Positions 1 to 7,232 of a DNA stretch of 51,314 nt are shown piece by piece (the first letter of the stretch is position 1; each line of letters opens with the position of its first letter). Source of the stretch: Elusimicrobiaceae bacterium (lineage in GTDB: Bacteria; Elusimicrobiota; Elusimicrobia; Elusimicrobiales; Elusimicrobiaceae); contig JAFUJU010000074.1 of assembly GCA_017468055.1 (NCBI GenBank), positions 1 to 51,314 of the forward strand, read 5' to 3'. The translations under genes were made by a program, and so were the position numbers. A model generated the notes under the pieces. It was given only the letters and a program-made list of their open reading frames with translations, was not told where the DNA came from and ran no database searches.

Positions 1-36
1 CTTGGCCGGGTAGCCAAACTGTTTTTTCAAGTTCAT
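1..36 (-). CDS. N-terminus of an unidentified protein, cut by the window edge
   Basis: An ATG at 36 (minus strand) is preceded by a good ribosome site (AAGGAG, 8-9 nt upstream) and opens a frame MNLKKQFGYPAK that runs off the left edge. It lies downstream of the strong T12 promoter at 146-173, so a real gene start is likely. Twelve residues are too few to assign a family. It does not begin with the prepilin motif seen in the other two genes that share this promoter. Function unknown. Confidence 0.6.
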   Translation of the reverse strand, partial: MNLKKQFGYPAK

Positions 37-55
37 ATTTATTCTCCTTGCGATC

Positions 56-81
56 CTCATTTATGTTCTACCTTAAATGAG
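56..81 (-). promoter_or_regulatory. Leader hairpin just upstream of a ribosome site
   Basis: On the minus strand CTCATTTA and TAAATGAG form a perfect 8-bp stem around a 10-nt loop. It ends about 10 nt before the AAGGAG of the left-edge gene. It lies inside the predicted 5' leader made from the 146-173 promoter. It could modulate translation or mRNA stability; there is no U-tract, so it is not a terminator. Confidence 0.4.
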
Positions 82-145
82 CGTAAAAGGCCACTCAACA
101 GCTTAAAACAACAAAAATGACTTTTTACTTAGGAAACGCAGAAAA

Positions 146-173
146 ATTGTAGCAAAAAAAAAAAACGTGTCAA
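146..173 (-). promoter_or_regulatory. Sigma-70 promoter with T12 tract in the spacer (copy 1)
   Basis: Read on the minus strand: TTGACA (173-168), a 16-nt spacer made of CG, twelve T and GC, then TACAAT (151-146). The -35 is perfect and the -10 nearly so. The core, with CTC before the -35 and TTT after the -10, is identical to the copies at 9729-9756 and 38623-38650. The upstream flank also resembles copy 2 (shared GTGAAGTGCG). It drives the left-edge gene with a leader of about 100 nt. Confidence 0.85.
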
Positions 174-312
174 GAGGGATCGCACTTCACCGATGGAAAA
201 CGACCCACAAACAAATAGAGTTTCCTTTTGTTAAACGTCGACATTCAAAGCGTTTTAAAAATACTTCATGCAAAGGAAATCATATTTTTTATGTCTGAGC
301 ATTAGCGAGTTT

Positions 313-341
313 AAAAATATCCTTTGCCTAAGGTATTTTTT
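313..341. terminator. Terminator-like hairpin between divergent genes
   Basis: AAAAATA, one bulged T, CCTT, loop TGCCT, then AAGG and TATTTTTT form a weak AT-rich hairpin with T-runs on both strands. It sits in the 37-421 gap between the divergent left-edge gene and the Lol permease gene. No gene obviously needs it as a terminator, so its role is uncertain. The rest of this gap holds the copy 1 promoter, the leader hairpin and one dispersed repeat copy. Confidence 0.3.
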
Positions 342-355
342 GCTTTGTCTGCTGA

Positions 356-393
356 TTAGCCTTTTTGCTTACTTTTTCGGCAATGAGAAAAAG
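356..393 (+). repeat. 38-nt dispersed repeat, copy A
   Basis: This stretch matches 9791-9828 (minus strand) at 35 of 38 positions. Its core is an inverted repeat of CTTTTTC and GAAAAAG type. It is just upstream of the Lol permease gene; the other copy is just upstream of a pilin promoter. Reading it as coding (an upstream in-frame ATG at 365) is rejected because the same sequence occurs elsewhere as non-coding DNA. Confidence 0.6.
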
Positions 394-409
394 CCGTACA
401 AAAATTAAG

Positions 410-415
410 TACAAT
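410..415 (+). promoter_or_regulatory. -10 box positioned for a leaderless mRNA
   Basis: TACAAT lies 6 nt before the ATG at 422, so transcription would start at or next to the A of the start codon. There is no Shine-Dalgarno and no convincing -35. Similar spacing is seen before the genes at 4725 (minus), 22826, 26864 and 37347. Confidence 0.45.
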
Positions 416-421
416 ATATCT

Positions 422-1642
422 ATGAAATTCCAACGCTTCATTGCCACCCGCTACATGCTCAAACGCAAAGGCCTCTTTGCCATTATCACCACCCTCATTG
501 GGGTGGCAGGGGTAAGTGTGGGTGTGGCAGCCCTGATTACCACATTAGCCGTTATGACGGGATTCCAAACCGACATTAAAGAAAAAATAGTCGGCGCGCA
601 AAGCCATATCTTAGTTTTTGGACGTATGGCGGCGGAAATTTACCCCGAAAAAATCAAACAAGTGGAAGCTTTACCGGAGGTAACGGGAGCAGCCCCCAAT
701 GTGTATGGTCAGGCCATTATTTCTCACCGTGGGCAAAGTGTGGGGGTTATTATCCGCGGGCTCGTGCCGGAGCAGGAAGCAAAAATTAATAATTTAAATG
801 ACTCGTTGGTAGAAGGCTCTTTTCAACCGACAGACTGGGAAGATGACGCCCCCGCCCCTTTAGTATTGGGCACAGAGCTGGCTGGTAACATCAATGCTTT
901 TGTAGGAGATGAAGTAGTACTTATCTCCCCTCAATCTATTTCTACCGGAGCGGGCATGTTCCCCAAAATGAAACGTTTCCGCATTAGCGGTCTTTTGCGC
1001 ACGGGATATTATGAATTTGACAATACAATTGCCTATGCGCCTTTGGCTGATGCCAGTGATTTTTTAGGCCTGAAACAAGGTGTTACCGGAATAGCCGTAA
1101 AACTCAAAGACATGAACAAAGCCGAAACAGTAGCTAAAGATATTCAAGAGGCTGTAGGATACGGTTATGCCGTACGTACTTTTGCCCAAATGAACAGTAC
1201 TTTATATGCCGCGCTTAAACTGGAAAAAGCCGTTATGTTTATTATCTTGTTTTTGATTATCTTAGTAGCTTCTTTGAATATCGCTTCTAATTTAATCTTG
1301 CTTGGCACCGAAAAACTGCGCGATATCGGCATCATGCGGGCCTTGGGGGCCAGCCCCAAAATGATACGCGGTATTTTTATGTGGGAAGCCATGATGACGG
1401 CCACCGTAGGCATCGTGTTGGGAGTAGGGCTTGCACTGCTTTTATGCTGGGTGATTGCCACGTTTAATATTGTGGAACTGCCCGGTGATATTTATTATTT
1501 AACCAAAGTACCGGTACGCATACAGATCATGGACGTACTGGCCGTGATCGCCGGAAGCTATTTGGTATGCTTCTTTGCGGGGCTATATCCGGCTATAAAG
1601 GCCTCCCGCGTGAATCCGACGGACGCAATACGTTATGGCTGA
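422..1642 (+). CDS. Lipoprotein-releasing ABC transporter permease (LolC/LolE family)
   Basis: Inner-membrane permease of a Lol-type exporter, which extracts mature lipoproteins from the inner membrane for transfer to the outer membrane. The 406-residue product has the family layout. The start FIATRYMLKRKG is followed by one membrane helix (about 19-47), then a large periplasmic domain (about 50-270), then three C-terminal helices of the FtsX type with the conserved RDIGIMRALGAS segment near residue 298. The Met at 422 is chosen because it matches the usual LolC/E N-terminus; an in-frame Met at 365 would add 19 residues encoded by a dispersed repeat. Its last codons overlap the ATPase gene by 8 nt, so the two are one operon. 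Only one permease is present here, so a homodimer is possible. LolC versus LolE cannot be decided from sequence alone. Confidence 0.88.
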   Translation: MKFQRFIATRYMLKRKGLFAIITTLIGVAGVSVGVAALITTLAVMTGFQTDIKEKIVGAQSHILVFGRMAAEIYPEKIKQVEALPEVTGAAPNVYGQAIISHRGQSVGVIIRGLVPEQEAKINNLNDSLVEGSFQPTDWEDDAPAPLVLGTELAGNINAFVGDEVVLISPQSISTGAGMFPKMKRFRISGLLRTGYYEFDNTIAYAPLADASDFLGLKQGVTGIAVKLKDMNKAETVAKDIQEAVGYGYAVRTFAQMNSTLYAALKLEKAVMFIILFLIILVASLNIASNLILLGTEKLRDIGIMRALGASPKMIRGIFMWEAMMTATVGIVLGVGLALLLCWVIATFNIVELPGDIYYLTKVPVRIQIMDVLAVIAGSYLVCFFAGLYPAIKASRVNPTDAIRYG

Positions 1643-2306
1643 TATTATTGAGATTAAAAACCTAACCAAAATTTACGGACAAGGCAAAGAAAACCTGTGC
1701 GTGTTGGAAGATGTATCTTTATCCATCACGGCAGGCACGTTTGTGGTGCTTTTGGGGCCCAGCGGAAGCGGAAAGAGCACTCTTTTAAATTTAATCGGCA
1801 TGCTGGATAAACCCACCTCCGGTCAGATCTTTTTTCAAGGCCAGGAAATTACCTCCCTTAAAAGTGAATCCAAACGCTCCGATTTACGCCTGAATAAAAT
1901 GGGGTTTGTCTTTCAATTTGACGGGCTTTTACCGGAATTTAATCTTTTAGAAAATGTAGCTATGCCGGCTTTGATGCACGGAAAAGACAAAACCAAACGC
2001 GCACAAGAACTGTTAGATAACTTTGGCATAGGACCCATCAGCCACAAAATGCCGGCCGATTTAAGCGGCGGTGAAAAACAGCGGGCTTCCATCGCGCGCG
2101 CCTTGTGCAACAAGCCTGTTTTGCTGTTAGCTGACGAGCCCACCGGCAATTTAGACGCCGCACGCAAGGAACAAGTGTTTAAAGATTTTGCCGCACTGGC
2201 CAAAGAAGGATTGACGATTCTGATGGTTACACACGATGTGCATGCCGCCCATTTCGCCGATGCCGTCTATACATTACAAGAACGTAAATTGGTGAAAACA
2301 AAATAA
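1635..2306 (+). CDS. lolD: Lipoprotein-releasing ABC transporter ATPase LolD
   Basis: ATP-binding subunit that powers the adjacent LolC/E-type permease; acts at the cytoplasmic face of the inner membrane. It has 223 residues, normal for LolD. Visible motifs are Walker A GPSGSGKST (41-49), a Q-loop in FVFQFD, the ABC signature LSGGEKQR (about 143-150), Walker B LLLADEPTGNLD (about 163-174) and the switch His in VTHD. MacB-type ATPases share these motifs, but the partner gene is of LolC/E type. The start overlaps the permease stop by 8 nt, consistent with translational coupling. A strong terminator follows. Confidence 0.9.
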   Translation: MADIIEIKNLTKIYGQGKENLCVLEDVSLSITAGTFVVLLGPSGSGKSTLLNLIGMLDKPTSGQIFFQGQEITSLKSESKRSDLRLNKMGFVFQFDGLLPEFNLLENVAMPALMHGKDKTKRAQELLDNFGIGPISHKMPADLSGGEKQRASIARALCNKPVLLLADEPTGNLDAARKEQVFKDFAALAKEGLTILMVTHDVHAAHFADAVYTLQERKLVKTK

Positions 2307-2320
2307 AAGAAAATACTTTC

Positions 2321-2350
2321 AAAAAACCCCCGATTAGTCGGGGGTTTTTT
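2321..2350. terminator. Bidirectional terminator between lolD and the GH57 gene
   Basis: AAAAAACCCCCGA, loop TTAG, TCGGGGGTTTTTT: a 13-bp stem with T-runs on both strands, between the convergent ends of lolD (2306) and the GH57 gene (2353). Confidence 0.95.
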
Positions 2351-2352
2351 AG

Positions 2353-4725
2353 TTAAAGAGCTATTTTTAGTTTTCGCGCTAATGCTTTTAAAATACTCTT
2401 ATCGCGCTTTTCTTTGGGTAAGGTTTCCAATCCCTGAAATACCCACAACTGCGCTTGGGTCAGATCCGGAGTAAAGCCGAAAATTTCTAAATAATTCATA
2501 AATTCCACCATCTTCACTACCGTTTCCAATTCCAAGGGAGCGGCAAAAAAATCTTTAGCATAGGCCAACAATTTTTTTTCTGCCACACGGTTGATCTCTG
2601 ATTGATTGAGTGTTAAACCTAAGGTGCGCACATCCTCCATCAACTCTTCTAGCTTGCCAATCTCTACGGGATCTTTTTCCAGTTCGGCTTTCAAATCAGA
2701 CGTCAGCACAAAATCCGCCACCGTATTAAAAGCCGCCGGAAGCGGAGCACCGATATATTTCAACCCGCGTACAGCCGGATATTGATGTTCAAAAATACGG
2801 GCAAACTCCTCTCCTGTCGTCTGAGAAATATGACTTAACACTTGCTCAATCACATTGCGTTGGGAATCTTTGAAAAAAGAGGTAAAGGGATATATCTCCT
2901 TGAAACAGTGTGCTATTTCCGCATGCACCTCTTCCATTGTAGCCGTTTGGACCAATTCTTTTAATCGGGCAAAAACTTTCTCTTGCTCTATTTCACGGTC
3001 TTCACAGGCACCGCACGTCAGATGCGTACCGTCACTTTGACAAACAGCAAAGAGAATATTATTTTCCTGTAACGTAATTCTATTTTTCAGACGCATACGG
3101 CCCAAACACAAAAGGCCGTTCTTAGCCCAAATATGCTCCCGTTGATAATCACTGATATCACAACTGTAAGATTTGGGAGGAGCCGGTTTCTTGCCGGGCA
3201 AATCCTGCAAAACCGCCTGCAGGGCCATTTTCCCCGCAGACACGGCAGAAGGTTTTACAAAACGCTCATACACCACCGCTCCGTTTTTAAAGTCTTTAAT
3301 GTTACTGGGGGCTGCCTGTAACATTTTGACAAATTGGGCTTCTATTTCTGCACCCCCCAATTGGCGGTGTAACTCTAAGGCACGCGCGGCATATTGCAAA
3401 ATTTGCACCGTTTCAATGCCGCTTATTTCATCAAAAAACCACCCACAACTGGTGTACATCAACAGGGCATGCCGTTGCATTTCTAACAGCATCAAAGCAC
3501 CGCTGCGGTCGTTCCATGCTTTTTCCGTCGCATGTTTTAAGAAAAAGCGGTGCTGTGCATCTAAACTACGGTCTAAAATTAAATCAATATAATCATTGCG
3601 CGCCGACCAAGGATCTTTGAAATATTCTTTTCCTTTATTTTCAAAGGTCTTGGCCATTTCATCACGGATAAAATCTAATGCTGCCCGCAAAGGCCCGCGC
3701 CATTTTTGGTTCCACCCCGGCCGTCCGCCGGAATTACAACCGCAGTCCGCACGCCAACGTTCCACCCCGTGAAAACAACTCCAAGACGTATTTTCAAAAA
3801 TTTGTGCTTCGTACTTTGGCGGAAATTTCTCTAAAAACTCACCATACACTGTTATATTTACATCAGGTTTTTCTTTGACAAATTTTAAACAGTACGCCAG
3901 GGCCATTTCTGCAAAATGCTGATGATGCCCGTATGTTTCTCCGTCCGTGGCGATATGCATCAGCTGCGGCTCTGAGGAATTGTTATACGTACTGAGCAAG
4001 CGCCCCGCAAAGTTCTCCCCACTTTTTAACGTGTCTGAAAACGCAATCCCCTGAGAAATCGGCCCATCATAGAAAAATAAAGCAATTCTTCGTCCACTGG
4101 GTAACACGCATAAATAAGGCCGTTTAGGGTCCACCTTAGCGCCAGAAACATCCGTCCAGTTTTTTTCTCCGATTTTACGCACACGCGCACATTGACCGGG
4201 GGCCAAAATAGCGTATTTCATACCATGCTCAGCCAGCACTTCCAACGTTTCCGTGTTGCAGGCCGTTTCCGCCAGCCACATAGCCTCCGGCTCCCGCCCG
4301 AAACGCTTCTTAAAATCCGCCAGTCCCCATTTAACTTGCGTTTCTTTATCCCGTGCATTGGCCAACGGCATAATAATGTGGTTATATACCTGCGCAATGG
4401 CAGAGCCGTGCCCGTTGAAATTTTGTTGGCTTTTTTTATCGGAGGCCAAAATAGCTTGATACACTTCCGGTGCGTACTCCTCCATCCAAGACAAAAGGGT
4501 CGGGCCAAAGTTAAAACTAATATAAGAGTAGTTATCTACCAAATGAGTCAATTCTCCTTTGGTATTCAACACGCGGGCTAAAGCATTAGGGCCGTAACAT
4601 TCTGCCGTAATGCGGGCGTTCCAATCGTGAAAAGGGGCCGCGCTATCTTGGCGTTCTACGGCTTCCAGCCAAGCATTTTCACGCGGAGGTTGATAAAAGT
4701 GTCCGTGAATACAAAGATATTTCAT
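2353..4725 (-). CDS. Glycoside hydrolase family 57 protein with DUF3536 domain
   Basis: Predicted cytoplasmic alpha-glucan-active enzyme of the GH57 clan; the exact substrate of DUF3536 members is not established. The 790-residue protein starts with HGHFYQPPREN (8-18), the family's N-terminal signature. It carries MWLAETACN at 149-157, where Glu153 is the likely catalytic nucleophile. A DGETYGHH segment follows, and WSCFHGVERW and DCGC lie mid-protein. The C-terminal part is the helical DUF3536-type region. No signal peptide is visible. It is transcribed alone, with a terminator shared with lolD. The ATG has no Shine-Dalgarno; TATAAG lies 7 nt upstream, so the mRNA may be leaderless. An alpha-glucan phosphorylase at 19.2 kb suggests a shared role in glycogen-like polymer metabolism. 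Confidence 0.85.
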   Translation of the reverse strand: MKYLCIHGHFYQPPRENAWLEAVERQDSAAPFHDWNARITAECYGPNALARVLNTKGELTHLVDNYSYISFNFGPTLLSWMEEYAPEVYQAILASDKKSQQNFNGHGSAIAQVYNHIIMPLANARDKETQVKWGLADFKKRFGREPEAMWLAETACNTETLEVLAEHGMKYAILAPGQCARVRKIGEKNWTDVSGAKVDPKRPYLCVLPSGRRIALFFYDGPISQGIAFSDTLKSGENFAGRLLSTYNNSSEPQLMHIATDGETYGHHQHFAEMALAYCLKFVKEKPDVNITVYGEFLEKFPPKYEAQIFENTSWSCFHGVERWRADCGCNSGGRPGWNQKWRGPLRAALDFIRDEMAKTFENKGKEYFKDPWSARNDYIDLILDRSLDAQHRFFLKHATEKAWNDRSGALMLLEMQRHALLMYTSCGWFFDEISGIETVQILQYAARALELHRQLGGAEIEAQFVKMLQAAPSNIKDFKNGAVVYERFVKPSAVSAGKMALQAVLQDLPGKKPAPPKSYSCDISDYQREHIWAKNGLLCLGRMRLKNRITLQENNILFAVCQSDGTHLTCGACEDREIEQEKVFARLKELVQTATMEEVHAEIAHCFKEIYPFTSFFKDSQRNVIEQVLSHISQTTGEEFARIFEHQYPAVRGLKYIGAPLPAAFNTVADFVLTSDLKAELEKDPVEIGKLEELMEDVRTLGLTLNQSEINRVAEKKLLAYAKDFFAAPLELETVVKMVEFMNYLEIFGFTPDLTQAQLWVFQGLETLPKEKRDKSILKALARKLKIAL

Positions 4726-4732
4726 ATATATA

Positions 4733-4738
4733 CTTATA
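4733..4738 (-). promoter_or_regulatory. -10 box positioned for a leaderless GH57 mRNA
   Basis: On the minus strand TATAAG is followed by TATATAT and then the ATG at 4725, a 7-nt gap. No Shine-Dalgarno is present. The -35 is not convincing. Confidence 0.4.
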
Positions 4739-4785
4739 GCAATTAATATGCTTCCTTTGCACGTATTCTCCGCCGAAAAAAATAC

Positions 4786-4814
4786 TTGATAAAATCCTCC
4801 GTAAGCTTTATACT
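4786..4814 (+). promoter_or_regulatory. Sigma-70 promoter of the PIN-PhoH gene
   Basis: TTGATA (4786-4791), a 17-nt spacer and TATACT (4809-4814) form a good promoter. The leader is about 35 nt and contains the ribosome site GAGGTG before the ATG at 4856. Confidence 0.8.
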
Positions 4815-4855
4815 ATAGGTAGGTTATCGCATTTTCAGGCGGACCGAGGTGAATT

Positions 4856-6181
4856 ATGAAAAAAAATTTTATCTTAGACACAAACGTCTTACTGCATGAC
4901 GTGAACTCTTTGTATGCTTTTGCGGACAATAACGTCATTATTCCGATGGTAGTTATTGAGGAACTGGACACTTTTAAAAGTGAGGGGGACAACCGCGGAA
5001 AATGCGCCCGTATGGTATCTCGGGAATTGGATACATTACGCGCCAAAGGACGTTTAAACGAAGGGGTACCGTTAGATAACGGCGGAACACTAAAAATTGA
5101 ACTGGACAAGCCGGGCATTTTGCCGCAAGTATTTTCTATTAATAAATCCGATAATTCCATTTTAAATATCGCCTACACCATGGCCAAAAAAGAAGGCTCT
5201 TACAAGAAAAACCAGAGTCCGGTCATTGTGGTTACCAAAGATATTAATATGCGCTTAAAGGCCGAGGCCTTAGGCTTGCAAGCACAAGACTATACCAACG
5301 ACAAAGTAAATTTAGATGAACTCTACACCGGTGTGGCAGAAGTGGAAGTGGACGGTGCACAAATTGATGCTTTTTATCGGGATAAAAAACTAGCCTTACA
5401 AGAAGGTTTATACGTGCCCAATGAATTTTTAATTTTAAAAGCCAATGACGGCAGTAAAAAATCTGCTATCGGGCGCGTATCCAATCATGGTGAACTTTGT
5501 TTGAAACCGCTTTCTGCGCAAGAACCGGTGGCGTGGGGCATTAAACCTTTAAACAAAGAGCAACGTTTTGCCATGGAGCTTTTGTTAGATGACAGCTTAG
5601 ACATTGTTACTTTAGTCGGTACGGCCGGTACAGGTAAAACCTTGATTACCTTGGCTACCGGTTTGCAACGCACTATGGACGAAAATGCTTACCGCCGCAT
5701 GGTGGTGTGCCGCTCCATTGTGCCGGTAGGAAAAGACTTAGGTTTCCTCCCCGGTACAAAAGAAGAAAAATTGGAAGCATGGATGGGCGCTATTTATGAC
5801 AATTTAGCCTTCCTCGCAGACCGTAAAAATCCGGACGAGGGCGAAGAAAAGGCACATTATTTATTGGACAGCGGCAAGATTGAAATTGCTTCCGTCACCC
5901 ACATGCGCGGCCGCTCTTTACCGGGGCAATATATGATTGTGGACGACGCGCAAAACTTAACACCACATGAGATGAAAACCATTCTCACCCGCGCCGGAGA
6001 AGGTACCAAAATTATCATCACGGGCGACCCCTACCAAATTGATACCCCGTACTTAGACGTGGAATCTAACGGGTTAACCTACATCGTGGACCGCCTGAAA
6101 GGTCAGCCGTCTTACGGGCATATCACATTCACCAAGACCGAACGTAGCCGCTTGGCAGATATGGCCTCTAAACTGCTGTAA
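4856..6181 (+). CDS. PIN domain-PhoH ATPase fusion (PhoH2/YlaK type)
   Basis: The 441-residue protein joins an N-terminal PIN-type nuclease domain to a C-terminal PhoH ATPase domain. The PIN part (about 1-140) starts with the acidic motif FILDTNVLLHD and has VIEELD and VVTKDINMRLKA. The PhoH part (about 225-441) has Walker A VGTAGTGKT near residue 254 and Walker B-like MIVDDAQNLTPHEM, followed by the sensor segment TGDPYQIDTPY. Characterised PhoH2 proteins of this architecture are RNA-unwinding, RNA-cleaving enzymes, so a role in RNA metabolism is expected. It has its own promoter (4786-4814), a GAGGTG ribosome site and a strong terminator, so it is a single-gene unit. Confidence 0.9.
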   Translation: MKKNFILDTNVLLHDVNSLYAFADNNVIIPMVVIEELDTFKSEGDNRGKCARMVSRELDTLRAKGRLNEGVPLDNGGTLKIELDKPGILPQVFSINKSDNSILNIAYTMAKKEGSYKKNQSPVIVVTKDINMRLKAEALGLQAQDYTNDKVNLDELYTGVAEVEVDGAQIDAFYRDKKLALQEGLYVPNEFLILKANDGSKKSAIGRVSNHGELCLKPLSAQEPVAWGIKPLNKEQRFAMELLLDDSLDIVTLVGTAGTGKTLITLATGLQRTMDENAYRRMVVCRSIVPVGKDLGFLPGTKEEKLEAWMGAIYDNLAFLADRKNPDEGEEKAHYLLDSGKIEIASVTHMRGRSLPGQYMIVDDAQNLTPHEMKTILTRAGEGTKIIITGDPYQIDTPYLDVESNGLTYIVDRLKGQPSYGHITFTKTERSRLADMASKLL

Positions 6182-6195
6182 GGATCTAAATAACC

Positions 6196-6228
6196 AAAAA
6201 TACCCCGCTCAAAAAGCGGGGTATTTTT
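6196..6228 (+). terminator. Terminator of the PIN-PhoH gene
   Basis: A 14-bp stem AAAAATACCCCGCT / AGCGGGGTATTTTT with loop CAAAA, beginning 15 nt after the stop codon. Confidence 0.93.
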
Positions 6229-6316
6229 ATAAGAAAGCGACACTGTATGATGACGAAGTGGAAACTCCGCTGTATCAAAAGGATTTCAATTTGAGAAATT
6301 GTTGAGCCTACCAGCA

Positions 6317-6349
6317 ACACAGGAGAAAACGTAAAGTTTTCTCCTGTGT
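6317..6349. repeat. Perfect 14-bp inverted repeat without a T-tract
   Basis: ACACAGGAGAAAAC, loop GTAAA, GTTTTCTCCTGTGT. It lies 27 nt beyond the stop of the ferredoxin-NADP reductase gene (6377, minus strand). No U-run follows on either strand, so it is not a standard intrinsic terminator. It could be a 3'-end stabiliser or an atypical terminator for the nfn operon. Nothing else is seen in 6229-6376. Confidence 0.55.
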
Positions 6350-6376
6350 GCGTAATACTCATAACTGAAAAAGTTG

Positions 6377-7231
6377 TTAATGCAAGCCTAACTTGCATTG
6401 GTGGTCTTTTTCGTAATGTTCCACCGCCGTTTTTTCCCGGTCTTTATATTCTCCCGTTCTGCGAATCAACTCATCAAAGTCAATCGTACGAGCGGGGAAC
6501 ATCGGCCCGTCCACACACGCAAATCGCACCTTTCCTTCCACCGTTACACGGCAACCGCCGCACATACCCGTACCGTCCAGCATAATGGGGTTTAGACTGG
6601 CATACGGTTCTATTCCCAGCTCCAACATCAGCTTGGAGGTAAATTTCATCATCGGGATAGGCCCTATCACAAAGCCGGCATTTATCTTCTCTCCCGCTTC
6701 TACCACATTTTTCAATACGTCCGTCACCATGCCTTTCTGACCGTGCGAGCCGTCATCTGTACAGGGTAAAATAACATCAGACACCGCTTTCATTTCCGGC
6801 TCTAAAATAACCAATTCTTTGGTGCGAGCCCCCAAAATGGAAATCACTTTATTTCCGGCTTCTTTTAAGGCTTTGGCAATGGGATACACTTCGGCAATAC
6901 CTACCCCGCCGCCTACCACAGCCACCGTGCCGTAATTGGCCACATCTACGGCTGTACCCAACGGACCTAAAATGTTTAAGAAACAATCTCCCTGTTTCAA
7001 GGAATTAAACATAAAAGTAGATTTTCCGATAGATTGGATAATGACAGTAATCGTACCCTTTTGTGCGTCCCAATCCACCAAAGTTACGGGAACGCGTTCC
7101 CCCCCTTCTCTGCCGCGCAAAATGACAAACTGGCCTGCTTTGGCCGCTTTGGCAATTAAGGGTTTGTATATCACAAACTTCATGACTACTTCATTGAGTT
7201 GTTCTTTGAGTAAAATCTGATTTTCCTGCAT
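6377..7231 (-). CDS. NfnA-type ferredoxin:NAD(P) oxidoreductase small subunit (SudB-like)
   Basis: Sulfide/dihydroorotate dehydrogenase-type FAD- and NAD-binding flavoprotein of 284 residues. With the GltA-like protein encoded just upstream it is expected to form NfnAB, which couples NADH and reduced ferredoxin to NADP+ reduction by electron bifurcation. Visible are an FAD-binding beta-barrel (about 1-100), a nucleotide-binding stretch VAVVGGGVGIAEVYPIA (103-119), and a C-terminal [2Fe-2S] site with Cys224, Cys227 and Cys239. Asp219 just before them fits the unusual Asp-plus-three-Cys ligation known in NfnA. It starts one nucleotide after the gltA-like gene, so the two are co-transcribed. Annotation as a glutamate synthase partner is less likely, since no large subunit gene is nearby. 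Confidence 0.87.
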   Translation of the reverse strand: MQENQILLKEQLNEVVMKFVIYKPLIAKAAKAGQFVILRGREGGERVPVTLVDWDAQKGTITVIIQSIGKSTFMFNSLKQGDCFLNILGPLGTAVDVANYGTVAVVGGGVGIAEVYPIAKALKEAGNKVISILGARTKELVILEPEMKAVSDVILPCTDDGSHGQKGMVTDVLKNVVEAGEKINAGFVIGPIPMMKFTSKLMLELGIEPYASLNPIMLDGTGMCGGCRVTVEGKVRFACVDGPMFPARTIDFDELIRRTGEYKDREKTAVEHYEKDHQCKLGLH

Positions 7232-7232
7232 T

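Noticed and set aside
154..165. A12 tract as an insertion-sequence or poly-A end
   Set aside because: The tract is framed by TTGACA and TACAAT at constant distance in three copies, so it is better explained as a promoter spacer.
365..421. Upstream in-frame extension of the Lol permease
   Set aside because: Encoded by the 38-nt dispersed repeat and not part of the family N-terminus.
6186..6398. Minus-strand frame over the PhoH terminator and the 14-bp hairpin
   Set aside because: It crosses two hairpins, overlaps the nfnA end and has no ribosome site.
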